Made by a program: the position numbers and the translations under genes. The notes below the pieces were generated by a model that was not told the origin of the DNA, made no database searches, and was given only the letters and a program-made list of their open reading frames with translations. Below, piece after piece: positions 15,477 through 24,127 of a stretch of DNA of 64,000 nt. The DNA lies in NCBI RefSeq assembly GCF_016924755.1, contig NZ_JAFFJX010000005.1:434001-498000 (forward strand), read 5' to 3'. This stretch comes from Longitalea arenae. Lineage in GTDB: Bacteria > Bacteroidota > Bacteroidia > Chitinophagales > Chitinophagaceae. Position 1 is the stretch's first letter. Every line of letters begins with the position of its first letter.

Positions 15477-18146
15477 TTATTGCTGTATCCCCTGCATTCC
15501 GTTCTGCATGCCTTCCTGTTCCCCGCGCAGGTTCTTGCGTTTGAAGAGGGCCACGTCGAATTTACCAAAGCGGTAGCTGAAGTTCACACGTACGATCTGC
15601 GGGTCTCTTCTGCGCCAGTCATCCTGTACGAAGCCGGTTGCAATGGAATGCACGAAATACCGGCGGGTCCTGAAGATATCACTCCAGTTTACCGATACAG
15701 TAGCGGTATTCTTTTTGATCTGGAAATCTTTGCGCAATCCCATATCAACCCCATAGTTTGCGTTGATGTAGCCCTGCGTAGTGGTTGGTTGTCCACCACC
15801 AAATCCGCCACGACCACCGCCGCCGCCACCGCGACCACCGCCGCCGCCATCACCACTGTTGCTGGTGCTTACCGGTAAGGCGCTTTTACCGATGTATTCG
15901 CCGCTGATCTGAACACTCCAGCCTTTATTGAATTTAAAGTTGTGGTTCATTTTACCCGACCAGCTCGTGCGTTCATTTTCGAGGTTCTCGACGACATTGC
16001 TGCCGTTGATCTTCGAATAATACACGTTGGCGCTCGTGGTCACATCCCACCATTTTGCCAGGTTGTTACGGAAGATCAGTTCCAGGCCGCTTGCATACGC
16101 GGTTGAAGCATTTACATAGGTGGAAATAAAGGCCGAATCTTTACTGCTGCCCAGGTTACCCCATTCCTGATAACGGGCGATCAGGTTCGTGGTATATTTT
16201 CCGAACAAGGTAGCCAGAAAGGTATTGTTCTTTTTACCATAGGTCTTTTGGTACGACAATTCCAATGAATGGGTGAATTCCGGCTTCAGGGCCGGATTGC
16301 CGGTTTGATAGTTCAGTGGATCTGAATAATCGGTATTCGGCATTAACTGGAAGAAATTAGGCCGGTTGATGCGACGGGTATAATTCAATTGCAGGTCCTG
16401 CCGGTGATTCAATGTTCTGCTTAAAAATACACTGGGGAAAAGGCTGATGGGGAAATCGTTCTTATAGGTGTCTTTCCCGATCTGCTCGCCTTCATAACCG
16501 CTGCTTTCAGCACGTAAGCCCAGCTGGTAGCTGAAGCTGTCCTTTATTTTTTGAGAGAAGGTAACATAACCGGCATACACGTGATCGGTGTATTCAAAGT
16601 TATTGCTCTGGGCATCGATGAAAGTGCCATTCAGATAGTTATACTGGAAGCTTTCAAAATTACGTACCTGGGCACGCAATCCGGCTTCCCATTTTATACT
16701 TTCTGTAACCGGCTTTATATAATCTGTTTGCGCAATGAAGAACTTATTGCGGCCGCCACCATCGATGGTTTGCAATTGTTCAGGATTCTTCGGATCCAAT
16801 TGGTCAAGGTCATAGAAATAACGATAGCGGATATCGCTGTAATTGGTATTCCTGCTTTGATTAAAATTCAGATCGGCTGTCCATTCTTCACCCGGGCGTG
16901 CAAACAGGTGTTTAAAACTTAATTGCGTACCATAATTGCGGAAATTGTTTTTACCGAGTGTATTGCGGTACTGGGTCTCAAGGCTGCCGAAAGCGGTGTC
17001 AATGACCGTATTGGTACGGTTATCGGGTTTGAAATCGCCATTCACGATCGACTGCGAGATGGAAATGGTATTGCGGTTATCGATGAAATAGTCAAGACCA
17101 AAGCGGCCAAAGGCAAAGGCGCCTGTGAACACGCTGTTGGTATATTGCGTTGTATATGCTTCCTTCGAATCAATAATACTCGTACGGTCTGTTTGGCCCC
17201 AGCCTTTTGATTTCCGCTGGTTATACATTGCATTGGCAAATACGTTGATCTTGCCCTGGCGAACATTCAGATCGCCACCGCCATTAAAGCGGCCACGGCT
17301 ATCAACACCAGCCCGCACGCTTCCATTATAACCGGTCTTCCGGTTCTTTTTCAGTATAATATTCAAAATACCCGACTGGCCGCCGCTGGCATCGTATTTT
17401 GCAGAGGGGTTGGTGATTATTTCAATACTTTGAATAGCGTCGGCGGGGATCTGATCTATGGAAAGGGTAGTGGGGCGGCCATCTACAAAGATCTGCGGGG
17501 CGGCATTACGCAGGGTAACATTCCCGTCGATATCTACATTGATGGAAGGTACATTACGCATAACGTCGATCGCTGTACCACCGGCTGAGGTGATGCTTTT
17601 CTCCACATTGAAGATCTTGCGGTCGACCCCCATCTGGATCATGGGTTTGCTGCCGGTGACTGTTACGTCCTGCAGTACGGAAGCATCCTGCTCCATTTTT
17701 ATATTGCCCAGGTCTTTATCAACGGCAGAAAGCATCTGGGATCTGTCGGCCCCAGGCCCCATCTTCAGGTCAAAACTTACTTTTTGTTCAATGGGTTTGT
17801 AGCCGATGGCTGTAATTACCAGTTTGAACTGCCCAAATACGGGCAGGTTCTCGAGACTGAAATCGCCATTCCGGCTGGTAAGCATACCGCCAATTACCAC
17901 ATCGGTCCTTTTTTTGCTAACAGTATCAAACTTGTTCTGGAATAATTGTACAGAAGCTGCATCGAGTCCTTTGTTGGTTGTTTTGTCGATGATCCGGCCG
18001 TAAAAGTGACCGATATTCATTTGCTGACCGCCGCCCTGCCTGTTTCCGCCACCAGGCCGGTTACCGCCGGCGCCTGCGCCCGGGAATTGCGCATTGGTTA
18101 TGAGAGAACAGGCCAGGAGTGTAAAGAGCCATCCAATTTTTTTCAT
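15477..18146 (-). CDS. Outer-membrane beta-barrel protein with CarboxypepD-like N-domain
   Basis: 889-residue TonB-dependent-receptor-like barrel. It has a signal peptide (LFTLLACSLITNAQ), a Gly/Arg/Gln-rich linker, a carboxypeptidase regulatory-like domain (about residues 45-130), a plug region (about 155-265; DVMRNVPSINVDIDGNVTL, IEIITNPSAKYDASG, GILNIILKK) and a long barrel ending MQGIQQ. The pattern fits the Bacteroidota OMP_b-brl type whose ligand is unknown. A second very Gly/Arg-rich stretch (around residue 790) lies near the C-terminus, probably in an external loop. No SusD partner is adjacent. Confidence 0.88.
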   Translation of the reverse strand: MKKIGWLFTLLACSLITNAQFPGAGAGGNRPGGGNRQGGGQQMNIGHFYGRIIDKTTNKGLDAASVQLFQNKFDTVSKKRTDVVIGGMLTSRNGDFSLENLPVFGQFKLVITAIGYKPIEQKVSFDLKMGPGADRSQMLSAVDKDLGNIKMEQDASVLQDVTVTGSKPMIQMGVDRKIFNVEKSITSAGGTAIDVMRNVPSINVDIDGNVTLRNAAPQIFVDGRPTTLSIDQIPADAIQSIEIITNPSAKYDASGGQSGILNIILKKNRKTGYNGSVRAGVDSRGRFNGGGDLNVRQGKINVFANAMYNQRKSKGWGQTDRTSIIDSKEAYTTQYTNSVFTGAFAFGRFGLDYFIDNRNTISISQSIVNGDFKPDNRTNTVIDTAFGSLETQYRNTLGKNNFRNYGTQLSFKHLFARPGEEWTADLNFNQSRNTNYSDIRYRYFYDLDQLDPKNPEQLQTIDGGGRNKFFIAQTDYIKPVTESIKWEAGLRAQVRNFESFQYNYLNGTFIDAQSNNFEYTDHVYAGYVTFSQKIKDSFSYQLGLRAESSGYEGEQIGKDTYKNDFPISLFPSVFLSRTLNHRQDLQLNYTRRINRPNFFQLMPNTDYSDPLNYQTGNPALKPEFTHSLELSYQKTYGKKNNTFLATLFGKYTTNLIARYQEWGNLGSSKDSAFISTYVNASTAYASGLELIFRNNLAKWWDVTTSANVYYSKINGSNVVENLENERTSWSGKMNHNFKFNKGWSVQISGEYIGKSALPVSTSNSGDGGGGGRGGGGGGRGGFGGGQPTTTQGYINANYGVDMGLRKDFQIKKNTATVSVNWSDIFRTRRYFVHSIATGFVQDDWRRRDPQIVRVNFSYRFGKFDVALFKRKNLRGEQEGMQNGMQGIQQ

Positions 18147-18312
18147 CTAAAATTATAATTTGTGTTTTGGCCAGATGATGTTCCATTCCGCGTACCGGAA
18201 CAGACCTTTCATTTGTCAGTTACTATGGTTGAGATCGATCAGACGGCAAAATTGCCCGAGAACTTGTGAAATAGACATTTTTTGTGATGAACGGCGGGCG
18301 GCATGTCGTTGG

Positions 18313-18393
18313 GGGTTACCGGGTACCGGTTACCAGTTACCAGTTACCAGTTACCAGTTACCAGTTACCGGTTACCAGTTACCGGGTACCGGT
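18313..18393. repeat. TTACCAG/TTACCGG array
   Basis: Roughly ten copies of the 7-nt TTACCAG/TTACCGG word occupy the 346-bp gap between the receptor start and the DUF445 stop. The rest of the gap has CTGCAACCTGCAACTTG words near 18462 and nothing gene-like. Confidence 0.85.
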
Positions 18394-18492
18394 CTTCGGT
18401 TGCGGGTTTCATGTTCCAGATTACAGGGCTTTCATTGCAGCTGCCTGTTTTTCTGTAACCCTGCAACCTGCAACTTGTAGCCTGGAACTTTT

Positions 18493-19101
18493 TTACATCA
18501 AAGCCATTACGATGAACGCCTGGATACAACCCACAATAAAGCCCAGGGCGGCGCCTAACAAACCCGCCTGGCGCAATTCTTTTCCCAGGTGCTGGTAAAG
18601 CGCGGCTTCGATGCTTTGAGGTGAGAATGAAGCTATTTTATCGTTGATGAGCTGTTCCAGGTCAAGCTCTTCCTGCAGGTTCTGCACATAGCTTTTCATG
18701 ATCACCGGAAAAAGACTTTCGAGCTCTTTCATGAAGATCTCTTTCAGCGTAGCGATGGTTCTATCGCCGATGAGCATCCCGATCATGGGAAATGCTTCTT
18801 TCAGCTTGTTGCGCAGAAAATCATCCACATGCTGTTCCACCGTGGGCATGATTTTTTTGAAGTTGTCAGGGTTGGTGATCTTTGCTTCCAGGTCGGTAAA
18901 AGAAAGAAATTCCCTGCTTACGAGTGCGCTCAGTTGAGCGGCCAGCTGCTTTTGCCGCCTGGGAAAAATACCCTGGATCGTATATCCGAATAGCCGTATT
19001 GGTTTCAGGGGATGGAATAATAGCCTGATGAGGAGCTTGTTGGACGCCCATCCAATAAATGCAGAAGTACCCGCGAGAATGATCAATAACCACCAGTTCA
19101 T
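18493..19101 (-). CDS. DUF445-family membrane protein
   Basis: 202 residues with a membrane segment at each end (LLIILAGTSAFIGWASNKL; AGLLGAALGFIVGCIQAFIVMAL) and an amphipathic helical middle. The N-terminal NKLLIRLLFHPLKPIRLFG and IQGIFPRRQKQLA segments are the DUF445 signature. It is shorter than many family members. Function is unknown. It sits between the tRNA-His terminator and the barrel-protein gene on the same strand. Confidence 0.82.
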   Translation of the reverse strand: MNWWLLIILAGTSAFIGWASNKLLIRLLFHPLKPIRLFGYTIQGIFPRRQKQLAAQLSALVSREFLSFTDLEAKITNPDNFKKIMPTVEQHVDDFLRNKLKEAFPMIGMLIGDRTIATLKEIFMKELESLFPVIMKSYVQNLQEELDLEQLINDKIASFSPQSIEAALYQHLGKELRQAGLLGAALGFIVGCIQAFIVMALM

Positions 19102-19170
19102 AAATAGATTTTGACTATAAACATTGCATATGTTAGGGGAAAACCATAACTTTTGCAGCGAGTTTTGGCC

Positions 19171-19201
19171 AATAAAAAACCCCCGACATTACCGTCGGGG
19201 G
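19171..19201 (-). terminator. Terminator of tRNA-His
   Basis: CCCCCGAC pairs with GTCGGGGG across ATTACC; on the minus strand the stem is followed by a T run. It lies 11 bp downstream of the tRNA 3' end and about 70 bp upstream of the DUF445 start, so the tRNA is a separate transcript. Confidence 0.8.
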
Positions 19202-19212
19202 AGTTATCTGAG

Positions 19213-19287
19213 GGAGGATGATGGGTCTCGAACCCACGACCTCAAGTGCCACAAACTTGCGCTCTAACCAACTGAGCTACAACCTCC
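19213..19287 (-). tRNA. tRNA-His (GTG)
   Basis: A 75-nt cloverleaf on the minus strand. The D arm is GCTCAGTTGGTTAGAGC, the anticodon stem CAAGT/ACTTG encloses loop TTGTGGC (anticodon GTG), and the T loop is TTCGAGA. The extra 5' G typical of tRNA-His faces C73. CCA is not encoded. One acceptor pair (position 5 against 68) is a T-T mismatch, which is unusual but does not disturb the rest of the fold. Confidence 0.93.
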
Positions 19288-19299
19288 GTGTTCAGGCTG

Positions 19300-19307
19300 C
19301 AAATGTA
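19300..19307 (-). promoter_or_regulatory. -7 element upstream of tRNA-His
   Basis: On the minus strand TACATTTG exactly matches the Bacteroidota -7 consensus TAnnTTTG and ends 13 nt before the mature 5' end of the tRNA. I see no clear TTTG at -33. Confidence 0.6.
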
Positions 19308-19405
19308 AGAAAAAATTAGTTTTAGTAAAAAATCTTTCTACAAACCTTTCATCAAAATGGCTTGTTAATTATAACATTAGTGCAACAACCCATCTTTTTT
19401 ATCGT

Positions 19406-19413
19406 TATTTTTG
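19406..19413 (+). promoter_or_regulatory. -7 element upstream of S41 protease
   Basis: TATTTTTG matches TAnnTTTG exactly and ends 6 nt before the first plausible ATG and 27 nt before the second. If used, transcription begins almost at the first ATG, favouring the second start. Confidence 0.4.
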
Positions 19414-19418
19414 AATTG

Positions 19419-21590
19419 ATGCCTAAAGTTTTAAAATATATGCTACAACGAAAAAATTTACCCATAGTCTTGCTTTTATTTGGTGCAGGTTTGATCCTGG
19501 CGTTCAAGTCGCTGGGGTTTGGTTTGGGTAATGGTAATCCGCCTACTAAATATGAAAAAATACTTCATAACGTGGGGGAGATGCTTGCCGAGATCCATTA
19601 CAGTCCGAAAAAGATCGACGATAATTTTTCAAAGGAAATATTCAAGAAATACCTGGGCGAGAAGATCGATGATCAGAAGAACATCCTGCTTCAGTCGGAT
19701 ATTCAGCAACTGAAAAAATACGAAACCAAACTCGATGATGAGATCCTGGGCGGCGCCGTGCAATTTGTACCAGCCGTTTCCGAGATCTATAAAAAGCGTT
19801 TGCCTGAAACCGAGGCCATCTATAAAGAATTGCTCGCAAAACCTTTTGATTTCACCAAGGATGAAACTGCCAACTTCAATGATGAAAAGCTGGATTATCC
19901 CAAATCTGAAGCAGACAGGAAAGAAGCCTGGCGCAAACGGTTGAAATACCTTACGCTCGAGCGCTATTATGATCTGATGGAAGACCGGGAAAAGAATAAA
20001 GGCAAGGAGAATTTTGTAGTAAAAACAGATGAAGAACTGGAAAAAGAAGCGCGTGAGCGGGTATTGAAAATCATGAACCGGAATTTTGACCGCCTGAAAT
20101 TCAAAGTGAGCGACGACGATCGTTTCAATGAGTTTGTAAAGACCGTTACCGAATCGATGGATCCGCACACTACGTTTATGCCGCCGGTTGACAAACGTTA
20201 TTTCGACGAGGAAATGAGCGGCCGTTTTTATGGCATCGGCGCTTCATTACGTGAAGAGGACGGCAATATCAAGATCGGTTCCGTACTGGCAGGTAGTCCG
20301 GCTTTGAAATCAGGTGAAATCGGTGTTGGCGATGCCATCATCAAAGTGGGCCAGGGCAGTGCTGAACCTGTTGATCTTACCGGTTATACAGTTCAGGATG
20401 CGGTGAAACTGATCCGTGGTAAAAAGGGTACTGAAGTGCGGCTTACGTTAAGAAAGCCTGATGGTTCAGTAAAAAGCGTTTCACTGATCCGCGATGAGAT
20501 CATCCAGGATGAAACCTTTGCCCGCAGTGTGGTCATCAATACGCCGAAATCAAAACTCGGGTTCATTTACCTGCCTGAGTTCTATGCCGATTTCGATAAT
20601 CCCAAAGGCGCCCGTTGCTCTGAAGACGTGCGTAAGGAGATCATTAAATTAAAAGAGCAGAAAGTAGACGGCATCATTATGGACCTGCGCAATAATGGCG
20701 GTGGTTCATTATACGATGTGGTGCAAATGGTTGGTTTGTTCATTGAAGGCGGTCCCATCGTTCAGGTGAAAGACCGCGAAGGCAAACCCACTGTTTACTA
20801 CGACCGCGATAAATCAGTTTTGTATGATGGTCCGCTGGCCGTTATGGTAAATGAATTCAGCGCTTCAGCTTCTGAGATCTTTGCCGCCGCCATTCAGGAT
20901 TATGACCGTGGTGTTATCATTGGCAGCACTTCTACCTACGGTAAGGGTACTGTTCAACGTAATATTGGTTTAGACAAAACAATGGGTTTCCTGGATCCTA
21001 ACAGTGAACTGGGAACCATTAAGCTCACCCTGCAGAAATTCTATCGCATCAACGGTGGTTCTACCCAGCTAAGGGGCGTTTCATCTGACGTGAACATACC
21101 CGACATCTTCGAATACACGAAGATCCGCGAAAAGGACAATCCGGATGCCCTGGCATGGGATGAGATCCAGAAAGCAGATTACAACCGCTGGAAATATGGT
21201 CTTGACCTGAGCCCCATCAGAAAAGCCAGTTCAGATCGTATTAAAAATAATGCCCTGTTCAACACCATTCACAACAATGCAGAATGGCTGGCTAAACAAA
21301 GCGATAAAACGGTTTCCCTGAACCTGAAGAAATACCAGGAAGAACAGAAAAAGAGCAAGGCCATTGCCAAACAAATTGAAACGCAGAACAAGTTACCGCA
21401 CGAGCTGAATGTTGAACCTTTACAGGACGACATGAAACGCTTTGAAGCCGATAACGCCAAACTGGAGCGCTTCAAGAACTGGTTGAGGATCCTGCGCAAT
21501 GACCCATACCTGGATGAGGCAACCAATGTGTTGAATGACATGGTTACCCAAACCAACCTGGTGTATGCCGACGTAAAACAAAAGCAGTAA
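19419..21590 (+). CDS. S41 carboxy-terminal processing protease (Prc/Tsp-like)
   Basis: About 723 residues. An N-terminal hydrophobic anchor (LPIVLLLFGAGLILAF) leads into a periplasmic domain, a PDZ domain (FYGIGASLREEDGNIKIG through the GKKGTEVRLTLRK segment) and the S41 catalytic core. NEFSASASEIFAAAIQDY carries the catalytic Ser and STYGKGTVQR the catalytic Lys, as in E. coli Tsp; the tail is the helical DUF3340-type region. These proteases degrade or trim periplasmic proteins from the C-terminus. The start may instead be the ATG at 19440, which suits the -7 element better. Confidence 0.93.
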   Translation: MPKVLKYMLQRKNLPIVLLLFGAGLILAFKSLGFGLGNGNPPTKYEKILHNVGEMLAEIHYSPKKIDDNFSKEIFKKYLGEKIDDQKNILLQSDIQQLKKYETKLDDEILGGAVQFVPAVSEIYKKRLPETEAIYKELLAKPFDFTKDETANFNDEKLDYPKSEADRKEAWRKRLKYLTLERYYDLMEDREKNKGKENFVVKTDEELEKEARERVLKIMNRNFDRLKFKVSDDDRFNEFVKTVTESMDPHTTFMPPVDKRYFDEEMSGRFYGIGASLREEDGNIKIGSVLAGSPALKSGEIGVGDAIIKVGQGSAEPVDLTGYTVQDAVKLIRGKKGTEVRLTLRKPDGSVKSVSLIRDEIIQDETFARSVVINTPKSKLGFIYLPEFYADFDNPKGARCSEDVRKEIIKLKEQKVDGIIMDLRNNGGGSLYDVVQMVGLFIEGGPIVQVKDREGKPTVYYDRDKSVLYDGPLAVMVNEFSASASEIFAAAIQDYDRGVIIGSTSTYGKGTVQRNIGLDKTMGFLDPNSELGTIKLTLQKFYRINGGSTQLRGVSSDVNIPDIFEYTKIREKDNPDALAWDEIQKADYNRWKYGLDLSPIRKASSDRIKNNALFNTIHNNAEWLAKQSDKTVSLNLKKYQEEQKKSKAIAKQIETQNKLPHELNVEPLQDDMKRFEADNAKLERFKNWLRILRNDPYLDEATNVLNDMVTQTNLVYADVKQKQ

Positions 21591-21619
21591 TTACTTTATC
21601 TTCTTTGAATATATAATAT

Positions 21620-21656
21620 AAAAGCCTTTCGAACTTTTCGGGAGGCTTTTGCTTTT
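21620..21656 (+). terminator. Rho-independent terminator after S41 protease
   Basis: AAAAGCCT and AGGCTTTT form the stem around a 15-nt partly paired loop, followed by GCTTTT, 30 bp after the stop codon. Confidence 0.65.
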
Positions 21657-21705
21657 AGATCCTTTTTCTTTACACCAGTCACTGGTATAAGCGGGATTTT
21701 CCGCT

Positions 21706-21713
21706 TATTTTTG
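21706..21713 (+). promoter_or_regulatory. -7 element upstream of kdsC
   Basis: TATTTTTG, an exact TAnnTTTG match followed by CAGCC, ends 10 nt before the ATG at 21724. A -33 TTTG is not evident. Confidence 0.5.
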
Positions 21714-21723
21714 CAGCCATCCC

Positions 21724-22251
21724 ATGAGTATGAATATTTTAGACCAATTTAAGCAGATAACGACCTTTGTGTTTGATGTAGACGGCGTACTGACTGATGG
21801 TACGCTGTTTGTTTTTGATGACGGACAGTTTGTACGGCGGATGAATATAAAAGACGGATTCGCCCTTCAGCTGGCGGTAAAAAAAGGGTACCGGGTAGCC
21901 GTTATCTCCGGTGGGGCAAGCGATGCCGTTACCCAGCGTTTGCACAAGCTGGGCATACAGGATGTATTCATGCAGGTTACCGATAAAAAAAGCAAACTGG
22001 CCGCCTATGTGCAGCAACATAAACTGAAATGGAATGAAGTCTTGTTCATGGGCGATGATATTCCCGATTATGAGGTCATGCAGCAGGTTGGACTGCCTTG
22101 CGCGCCTTCCGATGCGGCCACAGAAATAAAACAGATCGCGAAATATATTTCCTTGCTGCCGGGTGGACAAGGCTGTGCGCGCGAAGTGATAGAAAAGGTA
22201 CTGAAGCTGAATAATCACTGGGAATTACATACTGATGTAGCCAGTAAATGA
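21724..22251 (+). CDS. kdsC: KDO-8-phosphate phosphatase (KdsC-like HAD hydrolase)
   Basis: 175-residue HAD-superfamily phosphatase of the small C0-capless type. Motif I is FDVDGVLTDG with nucleophile Asp18 and Asp20, motif II is VISGG, motif III Lys is in TDKKSKL and motif IV is MGDDIPDYEVM. KdsC releases phosphate from KDO-8-phosphate in lipopolysaccharide inner-core synthesis. The TGA stop opens a (TGATTTC)3 array. It is the first of three same-strand genes (kdsC, UbiA-like, maf). Confidence 0.9.
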   Translation: MSMNILDQFKQITTFVFDVDGVLTDGTLFVFDDGQFVRRMNIKDGFALQLAVKKGYRVAVISGGASDAVTQRLHKLGIQDVFMQVTDKKSKLAAYVQQHKLKWNEVLFMGDDIPDYEVMQQVGLPCAPSDAATEIKQIAKYISLLPGGQGCAREVIEKVLKLNNHWELHTDVASK

Positions 22252-22372
22252 TTTCTGATTTCTGATTTCGAGATTTAGAGATTTCTGGATTACTCAAACT
22301 CACAAATACCTCATTGTATTCGAAAGTGTAAATCTCAAAATCTCGAAATCGCAAAGTCGCAAAATCCAAAAT
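22249..22372. repeat. TGATTTC array starting at the kdsC stop codon, with inverted arm
   Basis: Three perfect TGATTTC copies (22249-22269) begin with the kdsC stop TGA. GATTTCGAGATTT (22264-22276) is the exact reverse complement of AAATCTCGAAATC (22338-22350), giving a 13-bp stem with a 61-nt loop. Confidence 0.7.
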
Positions 22373-22381
22373 TGTATTTGA

Positions 22382-23326
22382 ATGAAGCTGCTGGCAGCAT
22401 TTATACGGCTTATACGTTCAGTGAACCTCCTGTTCATTGCCATTACCCAATTGCTGTTCCAGTATTGTATTGTAGCGCCCATTCTTCAAAAAGCAGGGGC
22501 GCCTCCGGTGCTGCCAATTCCTGTTTTTATTACCCTCGTCGCTGCTTCGGTATTGATCGCAGCAGCAGGTTATATCATCAACGATTATTTTGACCTTAAC
22601 ATCGACCTCGTGAACAAGCCCGATAAGCTGGTGGTGGAAAAGATCATCAAGCGCAGATGGGCGATCATCTGGCACCTGGTATTATCAGCCTTCGGAGTAT
22701 TGTGCAGTGCTTATGTAGCCTGGAAAACCAGGAGCTGGTGGCTGATACCGGCCAATATCGGTTGTGTTGGCGCGCTTTGGTTTTACAGTACTATTTTCAA
22801 AAAGAAACTGTTGAGCGGTAATGTAATTATTTCATTGCTTACCGCCTGGGTCATTCTTGTCATTGGTTTCATTACCCATTACGGCGTGATAAAGAAACCG
22901 GAGGTATATGCGCTGGTAGATGCTTCCAAGTTGATGCGCCTCACCTTTCTGTATGCCGGCTTTGCGTTTATTATCTCCCTTATCAGGGAAGTGGTAAAGG
23001 ATATGGAAGATATTCAGGGTGATGCCCGGTATGGCTGCAGGACCATGCCGATCGTATGGGGCATCAATGCTTCGAAAATTTTCACGGCCACCTGGCTCAT
23101 TGTACTGCTTACTGCGGTGGTTATCATGATGGCATATATACTGCCATTCAAATGGTGGTGGGCGGCGGCCTACTGTGCGGTATTGATCATTCTTCCCATG
23201 CTGTTATTACTGCGCAAACTGGTGAAAGCGGTAACGCCGGCCCAGTTTCATTCGATAAGCACCTGGTTAAAGCTGATCATGCTAAGCGGTATTTTATCTA
23301 TGTTGTTCTTTAAACTCTATTCATGA
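22382..23326 (+). CDS. UbiA-family prenyltransferase
   Basis: 314-residue integral membrane prenyltransferase with about eight helices. Both Asp-rich motifs are present: NDYFDLNIDLVNKPDK (Asn67 to Asp75) and DMEDIQGDARYGCRTMP, which bind the prenyl diphosphate through Mg2+. Relatives in Bacteroidota are often annotated as geranylgeranylglycerol-phosphate geranylgeranyltransferase-like, but the acceptor cannot be fixed from sequence. The coding end overlaps the maf start by 4 nt, so the two are translationally coupled. Confidence 0.9.
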   Translation: MKLLAAFIRLIRSVNLLFIAITQLLFQYCIVAPILQKAGAPPVLPIPVFITLVAASVLIAAAGYIINDYFDLNIDLVNKPDKLVVEKIIKRRWAIIWHLVLSAFGVLCSAYVAWKTRSWWLIPANIGCVGALWFYSTIFKKKLLSGNVIISLLTAWVILVIGFITHYGVIKKPEVYALVDASKLMRLTFLYAGFAFIISLIREVVKDMEDIQGDARYGCRTMPIVWGINASKIFTATWLIVLLTAVVIMMAYILPFKWWWAAAYCAVLIILPMLLLLRKLVKAVTPAQFHSISTWLKLIMLSGILSMLFFKLYS

Positions 23327-23916
23327 CAATGAACGGTCCACGTATTATACTGGCTTCTCAATCGCCGCGGCGTAAACAATTGCTTGAATGGGCCGAGATC
23401 CCGTTTGAGATCATGGTGCAACCGACAGATGAAAGTTTTCCGCCTGATATGCCGGTCCCTGATGTGCCGGTTCATATTGCCAGGGAAAAAGCACTAGCGG
23501 TCAGAAAAAAATATACATCCCTGCATGACGATGACAATATTATTATTGCAGCTGATACGGTTGTGGTGTTAGGTAATACCATCATTGGAAAACCGAAAGA
23601 CCGTGAAGATGCTTTGAGTATACTGGCCCGCCTTGCAGGCAATAAACACCAGGTGATAACCGGCGTGGTATTATTGAAAGGGGAACGGGAGATCGCTTTT
23701 GCAGATACCACCGATGTATGGTTTCACCCGCTTACTGCAGAGCAGATCGCATTTTATGTTGATAAATACCAACCTTATGACAAGGCCGGCGCCTATGCCA
23801 TCCAGGAATGGATCGGGGTAATAGGCATTCGATCTATCCAGGGCGATTTTTATAATGTGATGGGCCTGCCCGTTAGCAGGGTGGTAGCGGAATTAGCTAA
23901 TTTGCTGATGGGCTGA
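23323..23916 (+). CDS. maf: Maf-family nucleotide pyrophosphatase
   Basis: 197 residues. The Maf signature ASQSPRRKQLLEWA is at the N-terminus, with the active-site AADTVVVLG and GKPKDREDA, and YAIQEWIGVIGIRSIQGDFYNVMGLP near the end. Maf proteins hydrolyse non-canonical or selected NTPs (dTTP/UTP type) to monophosphates. It overlaps the UbiA-like gene by 4 nt. The last residues (ELANLLMG) and stop are encoded inside an AGCTAATTTGCTGATG word array. Confidence 0.93.
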   Translation: MTMNGPRIILASQSPRRKQLLEWAEIPFEIMVQPTDESFPPDMPVPDVPVHIAREKALAVRKKYTSLHDDDNIIIAADTVVVLGNTIIGKPKDREDALSILARLAGNKHQVITGVVLLKGEREIAFADTTDVWFHPLTAEQIAFYVDKYQPYDKAGAYAIQEWIGVIGIRSIQGDFYNVMGLPVSRVVAELANLLMG

Positions 23917-24017
23917 TGTGCTAATGCTTCCATTTCGGGATTCCCGCCAATACTAAATAGTGCCGCCTTACAAGCTGTATTCATTAGCACATTGGCAAAT
24001 TAGCACATTATCACATT
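23891..24017. repeat. GCTAATTTGCTGATG / TTAGCACATTAGC words
   Basis: The maf coding end and stop lie in GCTAATTTGCTGATG-type words (23891-23928); reverse-complement forms (CATTAGCACATTGGCAAATTAGC) appear at 23982-24017. Looser TTAGCAC and CAGTAGC words continue to about 24100. Confidence 0.65.
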
Positions 24018-24127
24018 TTTTCAGTAGCTTTATGTCTCTAGGTCCTCGATCAGTAGCCATTTAGCACGCTCATTAGTAGCCACTCTGTTCAGTAGCACAT
24101 TTTCTAATCTCATATTTGCTTGTTGAT

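Noticed and set aside
19213-19287. tRNA-His as a pseudogene because of a T-T mismatch in the acceptor stem
   Set aside because: All other stems, the anticodon loop, the 5' extra G, an exact -7 promoter word and a terminator are intact.
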